Source: Evansella caseinilytica
Lineage (GTDB): Bacteria; Bacillota; Bacilli; Bacillales; Salisediminibacteriaceae
Reading direction: 5' to 3'
Length of the DNA: 64,000 nucleotides
NCBI RefSeq assembly: GCF_900107275.1
Contig: NZ_FNPI01000004.1
Span: forward strand, 62,001 to 126,000
Part shown: positions 27,215-35,168 of the stretch, piece by piece
Layout of the letters: every line of letters begins with the position of its first letter
How positions within the stretch are numbered: the first letter of the stretch is position 1
Translations under genes and position numbers: made by a program
Notes under the pieces: model-generated
The model's database searches: none
What the model was told of the DNA's origin: nothing
Seen by the model: the letters and a program-made list of their open reading frames with translations, nothing else

Positions 27215-27357
27215 TGTTTGTTCAAAAAGGTCGGTTTTTATCTTTTTGAATAAACACAAAGCAATGAGTGGAGCCGATGCATTCTTTTAAAGCTGGATAT
27301 GAGTGGGGTTCTCGTAGTCGGCGCATCGAGCGGAACCTTTGCCTTTTTGAACACGCT
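27213..27357. repeat. Dispersed repeat family B, copy 1
   Basis: It starts AGTGTTTGTTCAAAAAG (27213-27229) and ends CTTTTTGAACACGCT (27343-27357). The left part forms a hairpin with CTTTTTGAATAAACAC at about 27251-27266. The middle contains AAGCAATGAGTGGAGCCGAT and GGCGCATCGAGCGGAACC, shared with 49097-49358 and 54039-54241. A second AGTGTTTGTTCAAAAG follows at 27363-27378. The first bases provide the stop codon of the racA-like gene. Confidence 0.85.
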
Positions 27358-27435
27358 CTTTTAGTGTTTGTTCAAAAGTGAGGTTTGTTTCCTCCTTGAT
27401 CAGAATCTGATACAATTTCTATGGAGGTGTAGAAA

Positions 27436-27813
27436 TTGCTATCCGATGATAACCGGCAACTGAAGGAAGTGACGGGTGCTCTTTTACAAAAAAATGAGGA
27501 AGCATTCCATTATTTTGAAAAATACTGTGTAGATGAGATGACGGCAGATTTCCATAAAGATGTAAAACCGTTTGCCGATGAAGTGAAGCGGTTAGCGGAC
27601 TTGTGGATGTTGAAAACGGAGTTATTTATCAGAGAGCAACGTCCGAAATATTTGCATCGAAGCCAGTTGGAAGACGCTTACGAAAATTTGCAGGCTCAAT
27701 CCGTTGCTTGTTTCCAGAAAGATACGAAACGCAAGGCGTTTATTGAGCGCAATAAATCGATTAAATATACACTCGAAATCCTCCTGGCTGCTTTGGAGAA
27801 GCCGCTGGAGTGA
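27436..27813 (+). CDS. yppE: YppE family (DUF1798) protein
   Basis: 125 residues, all-helical. Motifs RQLKEVTGALLQKNEEAFH (~6-24) and PFADEVKRLADLWM (~46-59) are typical of YppE, a small protein of unknown function encoded near recU/yppC in Bacillus. The start is TTG 27436 with GGAGGTG (27423-27429). The order yppC-(RacA-like)-yppE shows local insertion relative to B. subtilis. Confidence 0.85.
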   Translation: MLSDDNRQLKEVTGALLQKNEEAFHYFEKYCVDEMTADFHKDVKPFADEVKRLADLWMLKTELFIREQRPKYLHRSQLEDAYENLQAQSVACFQKDTKRKAFIERNKSIKYTLEILLAALEKPLE

Positions 27814-27962
27814 AGTATTGAGCAATCCATTCACAACCATAGTGGATGGTTTTTGTTTGCAGCATGAAACAAGCCGTTTGATGACCGAAATGCTGGAGGA
27901 ACAATAAGCGGCCGTTCCTTCCCGTCACGTATCAATGCGGCATCAGAGAGGAAGAAGAGAAG

Positions 27963-28415
27963 ATGAAGCCGTTGAAAATAATGTTTATTTGTTTTACTGT
28001 TATCCTACTTGCCGCCTGTGAAGAGGAAGTGGAGTGGACAGAAGTGAATAATCCGCAATTGCATGAGGAAGTTCTTGCCTTCATGGAATTATATATGGAG
28101 ACATGGGAGGAAAGTCTGTCATTGCAACAGTTCTCACTTATGGAACGTTTTTTTGTCCCGAACAGTCACGTCTATCATATGCAGCGCAGGCTGCACCAGC
28201 AAATGATTGCGGAACGTAAGCAGGAAACATTGGTTGCGTTTACGGAAGTCCGGCTTGAAGAAAACCAGTATGATGAATACCGTTGGAGCTGGACGGAAAC
28301 GGTGGAAACAGCACAGCCCGGCGATGTCGCGACGACGGAAGAGCAGAAAAAATCATATTACTTATCACCGGCAAAAGATGATTACCGTATAACGGCAATA
28401 GAAAGAAGAGAATAA
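27963..28415 (+). CDS. Small lipoprotein, NTF2-like domain possible
   Basis: 150 residues. A lipoprotein signal peptide with lipobox LLAAC (Cys ~20) is followed by an acidic start (EEEVEWTEV) and a domain with LYMETWEESLSLQQFSLMERFFVPNS-like spacing, reminiscent of TcaA/YvbJ NTF2-like domains. Predicted to be anchored on the outer face of the membrane. The domain assignment is tentative and function unknown. GGAAGAAGAGAAG precedes the ATG; a strong terminator overlaps the stop. Confidence 0.7.
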   Translation: MKPLKIMFICFTVILLAACEEEVEWTEVNNPQLHEEVLAFMELYMETWEESLSLQQFSLMERFFVPNSHVYHMQRRLHQQMIAERKQETLVAFTEVRLEENQYDEYRWSWTETVETAQPGDVATTEEQKKSYYLSPAKDDYRITAIERRE

Positions 28416-28461
28416 GGGTGTGTCTCAAAAGGGTTTTTTTTCCCTTTTGAGACACACCCTT
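28414..28461. terminator. Perfect 20-bp hairpin terminator, family C
   Basis: AAGGGTGTGTCTCAAAAGGG (28414-28433) and its exact complement (28442-28461) flank an 8-T loop. It separates the lipoprotein gene from the convergent CBS gene and resembles 21953-21987. Confidence 0.85.
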
Positions 28462-28498
28462 GCTGATTTAGTTAGTCCCCAATTGCTGTAACACTCAT

Positions 28499-29128
28499 TT
28501 ATATTTTATCCACATCGAATACGCGGAAGCCGTCCGTTTCAAGCTGCTGGATGACATTGTTCAGCGTTTCTTCGGAAGTATCGTGCGGTAAGGTGATAAT
28601 GATGCGGCGGAAAAATTTACTTTCATTATCCAGCGTGAGCAGACTTTGAATGCTGGTCGTTTTTTTGATCGACGAGACGATGGCGCTGAGCGCACCTTGA
28701 TATTCGTGTGTGGAAATCGTAAGCGTATAGCTTCCCGTCTTTATTCCCCACGAATCTTCGAGAATGGACATGACATTCGCGTGCGTCAGTATGCCGACAA
28801 ATTTGCCTTCTTCATCGTTGACCGCAAGATAAGGATATTTTTTTATTGCGGAAAAAATTCGAAAAAACGACGCCTGTTCCTGAATAAATACGTTCTCATC
28901 CTCTTTCACCTTCAAAACGGAATCATCCCAGCTGTATTCCTGTTTAATAATTGCCCGGTATATATCCTGAACGTAAATATTGCCTTTAAAAAACGCAGCT
29001 GATTCATCCAAGATCGGTATACAACGATATCCGCTTTCTTCTAATTCTTCCAATGCTTCTCGAATGGTGAACGTTTCTTTGACGAATCGGACAGCTTCTT
29101 TAGGTATGATGTTGTATTTGATTTTCAC
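28499..29128 (-). CDS. CBS-pair plus ACT-like domain protein (CbpA-type)
   Basis: 209 residues. Two CBS motifs are visible: around 9-65 (FTIREALEELEESGYRCIPI) and 80-130 (YPYLAVNDEEGKFVGILTHANVM). A C-terminal ACT-like domain (~135-209) has TLTISTHEYQGALSAIVSSI. This CBS-CBS-ACT arrangement resembles CbpA of Listeria, a cyclic di-AMP-binding protein; ligand binding here is inferred. No membrane segment. It is monocistronic and convergent with the lipoprotein gene. A GAGGGAGAG site precedes the ATG on the minus strand. Confidence 0.65.
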   Translation of the reverse strand: MKIKYNIIPKEAVRFVKETFTIREALEELEESGYRCIPILDESAAFFKGNIYVQDIYRAIIKQEYSWDDSVLKVKEDENVFIQEQASFFRIFSAIKKYPYLAVNDEEGKFVGILTHANVMSILEDSWGIKTGSYTLTISTHEYQGALSAIVSSIKKTTSIQSLLTLDNESKFFRRIIITLPHDTSEETLNNVIQQLETDGFRVFDVDKI

Positions 29129-29296
29129 TTTGCTCTCCCTCCTGATTTAAAGGCATAAGTAAAGGCTGTTTCAACAAGGCGGTTCCCTTTTTGAACCTCG
29201 CCCTAGTAATATTATAAACGAAATGTTGAAGAAAAGAAGAAAAGTTTGTGAAAGTTTCATAATATTATGTAAAAACTGCTTTCTAACAAATTGTTG

Positions 29297-29350
29297 CTTT
29301 TAGCTATTGGACCGTTAACCTAGCGAAAGCTAGATTCTTCACGTTAAAAA
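29297..29350. repeat. Short dispersed repeat, family D copy 2
   Basis: CTTTTAGCTATT, TTAACCT, GCTAGATTCTTCACGTTA blocks in the same order as 1471-1528. It lies in the 338-bp gap 29129-29466, which otherwise holds only an AT-rich stretch with a possible -10 (TATACT, 29428-29433) for ytzC. Confidence 0.45.
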
Positions 29351-29466
29351 CTTCAGCGGTTAAAAAATTTAAAACCATCAGCGAATAAAAACGAGACAAC
29401 TGTTTAAGTTAAACATATACGTACTATTATACTAGGGCTTATCGACAAGCTAATGGGGGAAAGCAG

Positions 29467-29727
29467 ATGGTTAACTCTGACGATTTACAAAGCACAGTAG
29501 AAGAAATTCAGGAAACGATGACTGCTGCCGAAGAACAGCTGCTGGAAGCACAGCGTCAGCAGCCGGGAGATCCGGAGGCATTTACAAAAGCGCAGCAACA
29601 GCTGGAAGCAGCGAACCTGGAATTGGAAAAAATGATTCACAGTGCCGACAGAGAGCAGCGTGATCAGCTTCAACGATTACAGCAACGCGTCCAGCAGCTG
29701 CAAAATCGGATGATTTTAGGAATGTAA
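29467..29727 (+). CDS. ytzC: YtzC family (DUF2524) small protein
   Basis: 86 residues, fully helical and Gln/Glu-rich. The C-terminal RDQLQRLQQRVQQLQNRMIL matches the REQLYRMRLQLQSLQNNMIL-type end of B. subtilis YtzC, and the middle has the AEEQLLEAQRQ pattern. Function unknown. A GGGGGAAAG site precedes ATG 29467; a very strong terminator follows. Confidence 0.85.
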   Translation: MVNSDDLQSTVEEIQETMTAAEEQLLEAQRQQPGDPEAFTKAQQQLEAANLELEKMIHSADREQRDQLQRLQQRVQQLQNRMILGM

Positions 29728-29785
29728 TCGTTGCTCCAAAATAGTAGCGGACGCATCGCTGCTTTGCTTTATAAATATGCTCTGT

Positions 29786-29835
29786 AAGCGAAAAAACGAA
29801 CCTGCACTCCCTGGTGCAGGTTCGTTTTTTCGCTT
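29786..29835. terminator. 22-bp perfect inverted repeat, bidirectional terminator
   Basis: The left arm AAGCGAAAAAACGAACCTGC.. (29786-29807) and its exact complement (29814-29835) enclose the loop TCCCTG. T-runs lie within both arms, so it can stop transcription in either direction. Confidence 0.9.
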
Positions 29836-30056
29836 CCGGACTTCAAGCGGGATGGAAGAATTATTCAAGAACGTGTTCAAAAAGATCGCTTTTGATCTTT
29901 TGCTGTTTTGTCATCTTTGTGCTTATGGACGAACATTCAAAAGCAAGCGGGAAAAGACTGCTGTATCAAGGAAGTGTTAACATTTTTTTCGGAAGTAATC
30001 ATCGTCACATATATTGAACGGTGATATAATATAGGGGATAAGGAGGGAGGTGCCGT

Positions 30057-30620
30057 ATGAAAGCTCTTATAGTGATTGACTACACAAATGATTTTGTTGC
30101 AGACGACGGCAAATTGTCATGCGGAGAGCGCGGTCAAGCGATTGAGCAGCGCATAACGGAAATATCGCAGGAGTTTGTTCAGAATGGTGACTACGTTGTA
30201 TTTGCGGTAGATGTTCATGATGAAGAGGATCGATATCACCCGGAAAAGCAGTTGTTCCCGCCGCATAATATCCGCGGAACAAAAGGGAGACAATTGTATG
30301 GCCAATTAGGTAAATATTATACAGACTTCCTGCGTCGCACAGACAACATCGAATGGATGGATAAAACGAGATACAGTGCTTTTGCCGGCACAAATCTGGA
30401 AATAAAGCTTCGTGAACGGGGCATTCAGGAAATTCATTTGACCGGAGTTTGCACGGATATATGCGTCCTGCATACAGCCGTGGATGCATACAATAAGGGA
30501 TTTCGGATCGTCGTTCACCGCGATGCGGTTGAAAGCTTTAACCCGGCAGGCCACGATTGGGCATTGGCGCATTTTGCAACGACGTTGGGCGCGAAGGTTG
30601 TTACAGAAAATGAAGTGTAA
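30057..30620 (+). CDS. pncA: Nicotinamidase (isochorismatase family)
   Basis: 187 residues, close to B. subtilis PncA (YueJ). Hydrolyses nicotinamide to nicotinate for NAD salvage. Catalytic triad elements are visible: Asp8 in VIDYTNDF, the Lys in DKTRYSAFAGTNLE (~103) and the Cys in TGVCTDICVLHTAV (~140-144). The HPEKQLFPPHN loop (~62-72) provides metal ligands. GGAGGGAGG precedes ATG 30057; TATAAT at 30025-30030 is a likely -10. Single gene followed by a hairpin. Confidence 0.93.
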   Translation: MKALIVIDYTNDFVADDGKLSCGERGQAIEQRITEISQEFVQNGDYVVFAVDVHDEEDRYHPEKQLFPPHNIRGTKGRQLYGQLGKYYTDFLRRTDNIEWMDKTRYSAFAGTNLEIKLRERGIQEIHLTGVCTDICVLHTAVDAYNKGFRIVVHRDAVESFNPAGHDWALAHFATTLGAKVVTENEV

Positions 30621-30643
30621 TGTTGTCCGCTGACAGGTGAAAG

Positions 30644-30670
30644 AAAGCTCGGCAGCTGCCGAATTTTCTT
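30644..30670 (+). terminator. Terminator after pncA
   Basis: GAAAGCTCGGCAGCTGCCGAATTTTC: a self-complementary TCGGCAGCTGCCGA core flanked by A and T runs. Confidence 0.7.
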
Positions 30671-30697
30671 TATCCACATATGTGAATCAGTGAGCAA

Positions 30698-30711
30698 TGT
30701 AAGCGCTGACA
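30698..30711 (+). promoter_or_regulatory. cre-like (CcpA) site upstream of SLC13 permease
   Basis: TGTAAGCGCTGACA fits the TGWAARCGYTWWCW consensus except one position. It lies 56 bp before the start codon, consistent with catabolite repression of an organic-anion transporter. Not proven. Confidence 0.5.
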
Positions 30712-30766
30712 TTCTCGGAGAATGGACGCTCTTACTGACAAACTCGTAACAGGAGAGGTGTTTGAA

Positions 30767-32611
30767 ATGATGAGCTTGGAATTGTTACTTACTTTCTGCA
30801 TCTTGATTGTAACTACCGCCGTATTTGTCTGGGGGAAAATCCGGTCCGATTTAGTAGCGCTGCTGTCGATGCTGGCCCTTGTCTTTACAGGCATCATAAC
30901 CACGGAGGAGGCGCTCAGCGGCTTTTCCAATAGCCTAGTGATAATGATCGCCGGACTTTTTGTTGTTGGCGCCGGGATTTTTCGCACCGGACTGGCTGAA
31001 GCGATCGGGAAGATCGTTATCCAATGGGCAAAGGGCAGTGAACTGAAGCTGCTTATTTTAGTCATGCTGGTCGTTGCCTTTCTGAGCGCCTTCATGAGCA
31101 ATACCGGCACCGTTGCAGTGCTGATGCCGGTAATCATCACCGTTGCTGTAAAAATGAAAACAAGTCCTTCCAAATACTTGATTCCTCTCGCCTATGCAAG
31201 CAGTTTAGGCGGTGTCTTGACACTCATCGGCACGCCGCCGAACTTGATTGCCAGTCAAACGTTGGCAGATTACGGTTATGAACGGTTAACATTCTTCGAT
31301 TTTACTCCGCTCGGATTGATTGCTTTGCTGACGGGAATAGTGTTTTTAGCCGTCTTCAATAAATTTTTAATTCCAAATAAAGCAATAACCAGCCCAGCTA
31401 ATGACAATGGTGTCTCTCCCTCCCAGTTAATAAAAATGTATTCCCTGGCCGACCATTGCTTCAAGGTGAGCGTGGGGGAAGGCGCATTGCTGACAGAAAA
31501 AAAATTAAAGGATCTGCAATTGCCGAAAAAATTCGGGATTCATGTGCTGTTCATTGAGCGGACATCGGATGGAGCGCGGCATAAAAAGCAGCAGCTTTCC
31601 GTCACTGCGAACACGGTGTTCAAAAAGCAAGATGTCCTTTATGTCGAGGGAGAGAATGCCGCACTGAACGACTTTGTCAGCTCGTATCATTTGGAGCTGC
31701 TAAAGCGGGAAGAACTGTTGGAAAAAAGATTTTTGACGAGTGAAAGAGGGATCGTGGAAGTATTGTTTACTCCTTATTCCCGTTTTTTGAATTTAAAGAT
31801 CAAAGATTTGCACTTCCGCGAAAATTACGGGCTGAATATTATCGGCATGAATCGAAAAGGTAAATATCTCATCAATCCATGTGCAGACGACAAAGTGGAA
31901 TTCGGCGATGCCGTGCTGGTGCAGGGGCAATGGGAAAATATTGAACTGCTGTCACAGGAAATAAGGGAGGTAGTGGTAGTCGGAAAAACAAATGAATTGG
32001 CATCGCAGGCGAAAGCAAACGGCAGAGCGCCGATTGCCGGCGCGATCATGCTGGCAATGCTGCTGATGATGACGCTTGAAATCTTCCCGCCGGTCACCGC
32101 GGTCATCCTGTCGGCGATCGCGATGGTCATGACCGGCTGTCTACGAAATATGGATGATGCCTACTCACGTATCAACTGGGAAAGTGTCGTGCTCATTGGT
32201 GCAATGCTACCAATGGCGTCGGCCTTGGAAAAGACCGGTGGAATCACCCTGCTGTCCAATCTGTTCATTCAAAGCCTTGGAAGCCTGGGGCCGTTGGCGG
32301 TCATGGCCGGATTTTACTTCAGTACAATGCTGTTCAGTCAGTTTATCAGCAATACAGCCACAGCGGTTTTGTTTGCGCCGATTGCCGTTACTTCTGCTCT
32401 CCAAATGGGAGTCAGCCCATATCCTTTTCTGATCGCCGTTTCCGTCGCTGCCAGCATGGCTTTCGCAACGCCCGTTGCCTCGCCGACAAATGCTTTGGTA
32501 ATGACTGCAGGCGGCTACACATTTTTTGACTTTGTGAAAATCGGTATACCTTTACAAATCGTCCTCTTTATTGTTATGATTTTTTTCATCCCGGTGTTTT
32601 TCCCTTTCTAA
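30767..32611 (+). CDS. SLC13/DASS-family permease with two RCK_C domains
   Basis: 614 residues. Two membrane halves (~1-195 and ~430-614) flank a soluble middle with two TrkA_C/RCK_C domains (~225-300 and ~315-395). The duplicated helix-loop signatures SNTGTVAVLMPVI...GTPPNLIAS and SNTATAVLFAPIA...VASPTNALV are the substrate and Na+ binding SNT motifs of DASS carriers. Likely transports sulfate or di/tricarboxylates with Na+ at the plasma membrane; the substrate is not deducible. ATG 30767 follows AGGAGAGG (30751-30758). The cre-like site upstream suggests carbon control. Confidence 0.88.
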   Translation: MMSLELLLTFCILIVTTAVFVWGKIRSDLVALLSMLALVFTGIITTEEALSGFSNSLVIMIAGLFVVGAGIFRTGLAEAIGKIVIQWAKGSELKLLILVMLVVAFLSAFMSNTGTVAVLMPVIITVAVKMKTSPSKYLIPLAYASSLGGVLTLIGTPPNLIASQTLADYGYERLTFFDFTPLGLIALLTGIVFLAVFNKFLIPNKAITSPANDNGVSPSQLIKMYSLADHCFKVSVGEGALLTEKKLKDLQLPKKFGIHVLFIERTSDGARHKKQQLSVTANTVFKKQDVLYVEGENAALNDFVSSYHLELLKREELLEKRFLTSERGIVEVLFTPYSRFLNLKIKDLHFRENYGLNIIGMNRKGKYLINPCADDKVEFGDAVLVQGQWENIELLSQEIREVVVVGKTNELASQAKANGRAPIAGAIMLAMLLMMTLEIFPPVTAVILSAIAMVMTGCLRNMDDAYSRINWESVVLIGAMLPMASALEKTGGITLLSNLFIQSLGSLGPLAVMAGFYFSTMLFSQFISNTATAVLFAPIAVTSALQMGVSPYPFLIAVSVAASMAFATPVASPTNALVMTAGGYTFFDFVKIGIPLQIVLFIVMIFFIPVFFPF

Positions 32612-32644
32612 ATATATATCCTCTCTAAGAAGGGATGGAGGAAG

Positions 32645-32962
32645 ATGAAAAAAATCAAACACCATCGTGCATTGCAAACGATGTTGGACAATGATGCGAA
32701 AGCAGTGCTGTTATATTTTTATACGCCGCTTTGCGGTACCTGCGATTTGGCTGCTGAATTCCTCGCTGTCATTGAAAAGATGGAGCACCTGCCTGCCGTT
32801 GTCGGACTGGATGTCAATTACTTCAAACAGGAGGCCGCGGCTTGGAAAATCGAAAGCGTGCCTTGTCTGGCATACTATGCTGACGGAAACGTGATTGACA
32901 AGCTGTATGCTTTCGAATCGGTAACAAACGTATATGCCTTTATTCTGAAGGCTCGCTTTTAA
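32645..32962 (+). CDS. Thioredoxin-like protein
   Basis: 105 residues, a single thioredoxin fold without signal peptide. Redox motif CGTC at residues 30-33 (FYTPLCGTC) rather than CGPC, and a conserved cis-Pro segment ESVPCLAYYADG with an extra cysteine. Similar to YtpP/YdbP-type cytoplasmic thioredoxin-like proteins. Partners unknown. GATGGAGGAAG precedes the ATG; it starts 33 bp after the SLC13 stop, so it may be co-transcribed. Confidence 0.85.
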   Translation: MKKIKHHRALQTMLDNDAKAVLLYFYTPLCGTCDLAAEFLAVIEKMEHLPAVVGLDVNYFKQEAAAWKIESVPCLAYYADGNVIDKLYAFESVTNVYAFILKARF

Positions 32963-32974
32963 GAAAACGCCACA

Positions 32975-33013
32975 GCTGCCGGCTTGCAGATGTACCACCA
33001 TGAAGCCGGCAGC
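32975..33013 (+). terminator. Hairpin after the thioredoxin-like gene
   Basis: GCTGCCGGCTT / AAGCCGGCAGC, 11 bp perfect (32975-32985, 33003-33013), followed by a short T stretch. Confidence 0.7.
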
Positions 33014-33150
33014 GCCACTTTTCAGGCCGCCGCAACCTCTCGAATTGCTTCTGTTTTTCTTCCCTCAGCATTTTCTTTTGGAAAAAAATTCGTATGTGTT
33101 AGGATAAATGCAAGTAAAGTATATGTATATAGTAGAAAGGGGTATCTGGG

Positions 33151-34287
33151 ATGAAAATCATTTCCGTTGAACCGACACCAAGTCCGAACACAATGAAGTT
33201 TACACTGAGCAATGAATTACCTCACGGAAAAAGCCATAATTATACGAAAAGCAATCTTTCCGACAGCCCGCAGTTTGTCCAGGATTTATTTCAGATTGCC
33301 GGTGTGAAGGGCGTATACCATGTTGCCGACTTCATTGCCGTGGAACGCTACCCAAAAACGGATTGGAAGCTGATCCTGCCGCGCGTTCGCGAGGTGTTTG
33401 GCGAAACAGCGGACGGAGAGGAAAAGGAGAACACCGGTATCGACGATCACTTCGGTGAAGTCCAGGTGCAAGTTCAAATGTTTAAAGGAATTCCGATGCA
33501 AGTAAAAGTGTTGTCCGTCGGGGATGAAGTCCGCGAAGGTCTTCCTGATGTATTTAAAGAAGCGGCAATGAAAGCGGCAAAGCCGGAAGATAATATCGTC
33601 CTGCAGCGGAAATGGGTTGATTACCGCCCGAGATACGGTGATTTGCAGGAAGTCGCCAAGGAAGTTGCCGAAGAACTCCAGGCAACCTATACAAAAGACA
33701 GGTTGGCGGAACTGGTCGAAGAATCCTGTCGATCGTCTGAGGAAAACAAAGAAAAGCTGGAAAAAAAGAAATGGCTGAAAGTTACAGTGGACATGCTTGA
33801 TGAACCGGATTGGAAAAGACGATTTGCGCTTTTGGAGCAGATGGATCCGTCGATTGACGATCTGCCGGTTTTAGAAAAAGCACTTATGGATGAAAAGGCC
33901 TCGATCCGCCGGCTTGCGACGGTCTATTTAGGCATGATTGAAGAGGAGGAAGTACTTCCGTTTTTATACAAAGCATTGAAGGATCCGTCAGTGACTGTCC
34001 GTCGCACCGCCGGCGACGCTTTATCCGACATCGGCAGTCCAAAGGCGATTCCGGCGATGATCGAAGCGCTCAAGGACAAAAATAAGCTTGTCCGCTGGCG
34101 CGCTGCCATGTTTTTGTATGAAGTTGGGGATGAATCTGCCGTCGCTGCTTTAAAGGGTGCGGAAAATGATCCGGAGTTTGAAGTGGCTATGCAAGCGAAG
34201 CTGGCGCTAGCCCGTATTGAAAGCGGGGAAGAGGCAAAGGGCTCTGTCTGGAAACAAATGACCGAAGCCTTTGACCAGGGGCAGTGA
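33151..34287 (+). CDS. ypgR: Conserved virulence factor C family protein (YpgR-like), HEAT repeats
   Basis: 378 residues. The N-terminal ~90 residues resemble a NifU/Scaffold-N domain (ISVEPTPSPNTMKFTLS ... GVKGVYHVADFIAVER). The C-terminal ~150 residues are PBS-lyase type HEAT repeats (VTVRRTAGDALSDIGSPKAI, KLVRWRAAMFLYEVGD). This combination is that of CvfC in Staphylococcus and YpgR in B. subtilis. Molecular function unknown; HEAT repeats suggest protein binding. No CxxC iron-sulfur scaffold motif is seen in the N-terminal domain. AAAGGGG precedes ATG 33151. Confidence 0.88.
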   Translation: MKIISVEPTPSPNTMKFTLSNELPHGKSHNYTKSNLSDSPQFVQDLFQIAGVKGVYHVADFIAVERYPKTDWKLILPRVREVFGETADGEEKENTGIDDHFGEVQVQVQMFKGIPMQVKVLSVGDEVREGLPDVFKEAAMKAAKPEDNIVLQRKWVDYRPRYGDLQEVAKEVAEELQATYTKDRLAELVEESCRSSEENKEKLEKKKWLKVTVDMLDEPDWKRRFALLEQMDPSIDDLPVLEKALMDEKASIRRLATVYLGMIEEEEVLPFLYKALKDPSVTVRRTAGDALSDIGSPKAIPAMIEALKDKNKLVRWRAAMFLYEVGDESAVAALKGAENDPEFEVAMQAKLALARIESGEEAKGSVWKQMTEAFDQGQ

Positions 34288-34463
34288 ATTCGCAACAGCC
34301 AAGCGGAAACGTCGGTTAAGTTAGCCGATCGAGATATAGCAGCTAGCGGTGAATGCATCGGCCCGTAAGTAAATAAAGATAAGGGAAGGATGGCATTTAT
34401 CATCACCATGTGATAGAGTACAAGCAGAAAGTTGTTAATTCTTTGGAACGATTGGAGGAAGAC

Positions 34464-34676
34464 ATGGTGAACAAAGCGGAGCTTATAGAAAAGCTGGCAA
34501 AAAATAAGATGACGGAAATAATCGAGCTGATGGACGATGCTGAAAATGGGGAACTGGAAGAATTGGAGCTTGCCCGCTCTCTCGGACTGCTCCGAGACGA
34601 AGAACTGAACGAGCAGGTCATTCACTGGTTGACGGAAAACGGAGTAAAGATTATTTACTTGGATGACGAGGAATAA
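34464..34676 (+). CDS. Small acidic protein resembling sigma factor region 1.1
   Basis: 70 residues beginning MVNKAELIEKLAKNKMTEII and ending NGVKIIYLDDEE. The acidic helices and the final HWLTENGVKIIYLDDE resemble region 1.1 of primary sigma factors (…L.e.GIeVv.e.e), but there is no sigma core. ATG 34464 is preceded by GGAGGA (34454-34459); an in-frame upstream GTG at 34410 has no good site. It lies between the ypgR-like gene and ydbS. The fold assignment is tentative and function unknown; it could be a decoy or regulator of RNA polymerase (speculation). Confidence 0.6.
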   Translation: MVNKAELIEKLAKNKMTEIIELMDDAENGELEELELARSLGLLRDEELNEQVIHWLTENGVKIIYLDDEE

Positions 34677-34688
34677 GAGGTACTGACA

Positions 34689-35168
34689 ATGAGAGCGACC
34701 CCAGATCAGCGTTTAACTAAAAAAGCACTGAAGGTATGGAGAATCACAGCTTCCTTAGAAATGATTCTGTATCTTCTCCTGGCTGTCGGCTACGGATTAG
34801 CATCCAGATATTTCAATTTTTCTTCTTGGGTGCTGCTTCCAATCATTATTTTTATTATCACCTTAGGTTACGTGAAAATAGCAGTCATTCCGGAGCTGCA
34901 ATGGAAACGCTGGCGTTACAAAATATACGAAAATGAAGTGGAGCTTTTGTACGGGGTGTTCGTCGTCAGAAGAGTGATCATCCCGATGATACGGGTGCAG
35001 CACGTAGATACTAAGCAGGGGCCAATTCTCAGGCGCTATCGACTGGCTGCGGTGACGATATCCACCGCAGCTACTGTTCATGAAATCCCCGGTCTTGAGG
35101 AAAAAACTGCCGATGAATTGCGGGATTATATCGCCGGGCTGGCGAGGGAAGCTGATCCGGATGACTAG
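34689..35168 (+). CDS. ydbS: bPH2 (YdbS-type) membrane protein
   Basis: 159 residues. Two membrane helices (~18-65) precede one bacterial PH domain (bPH2) with WRYKIYENEVELLYGVFVVR and RVQHVDTKQGPILRRY. Together with YdbT it forms a conserved pair; in B. subtilis ydbST lies beside sigW-type stress loci and contributes to resistance against some antimicrobial peptides. GAGGTACTGACA precedes the ATG. The stop overlaps the proposed ydbT start (35161-35168). Confidence 0.88.
   Translation: MRATPDQRLTKKALKVWRITASLEMILYLLLAVGYGLASRYFNFSSWVLLPIIIFIITLGYVKIAVIPELQWKRWRYKIYENEVELLYGVFVVRRVIIPMIRVQHVDTKQGPILRRYRLAAVTISTAATVHEIPGLEEKTADELRDYIAGLAREADPDD

Noticed and set aside
27817-27907. Short frame of 29 codons after yppE (LSNPFTTIVDGF...)
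   Set aside because: Only a TTG start with no Shine-Dalgarno and no recognisable homologue.
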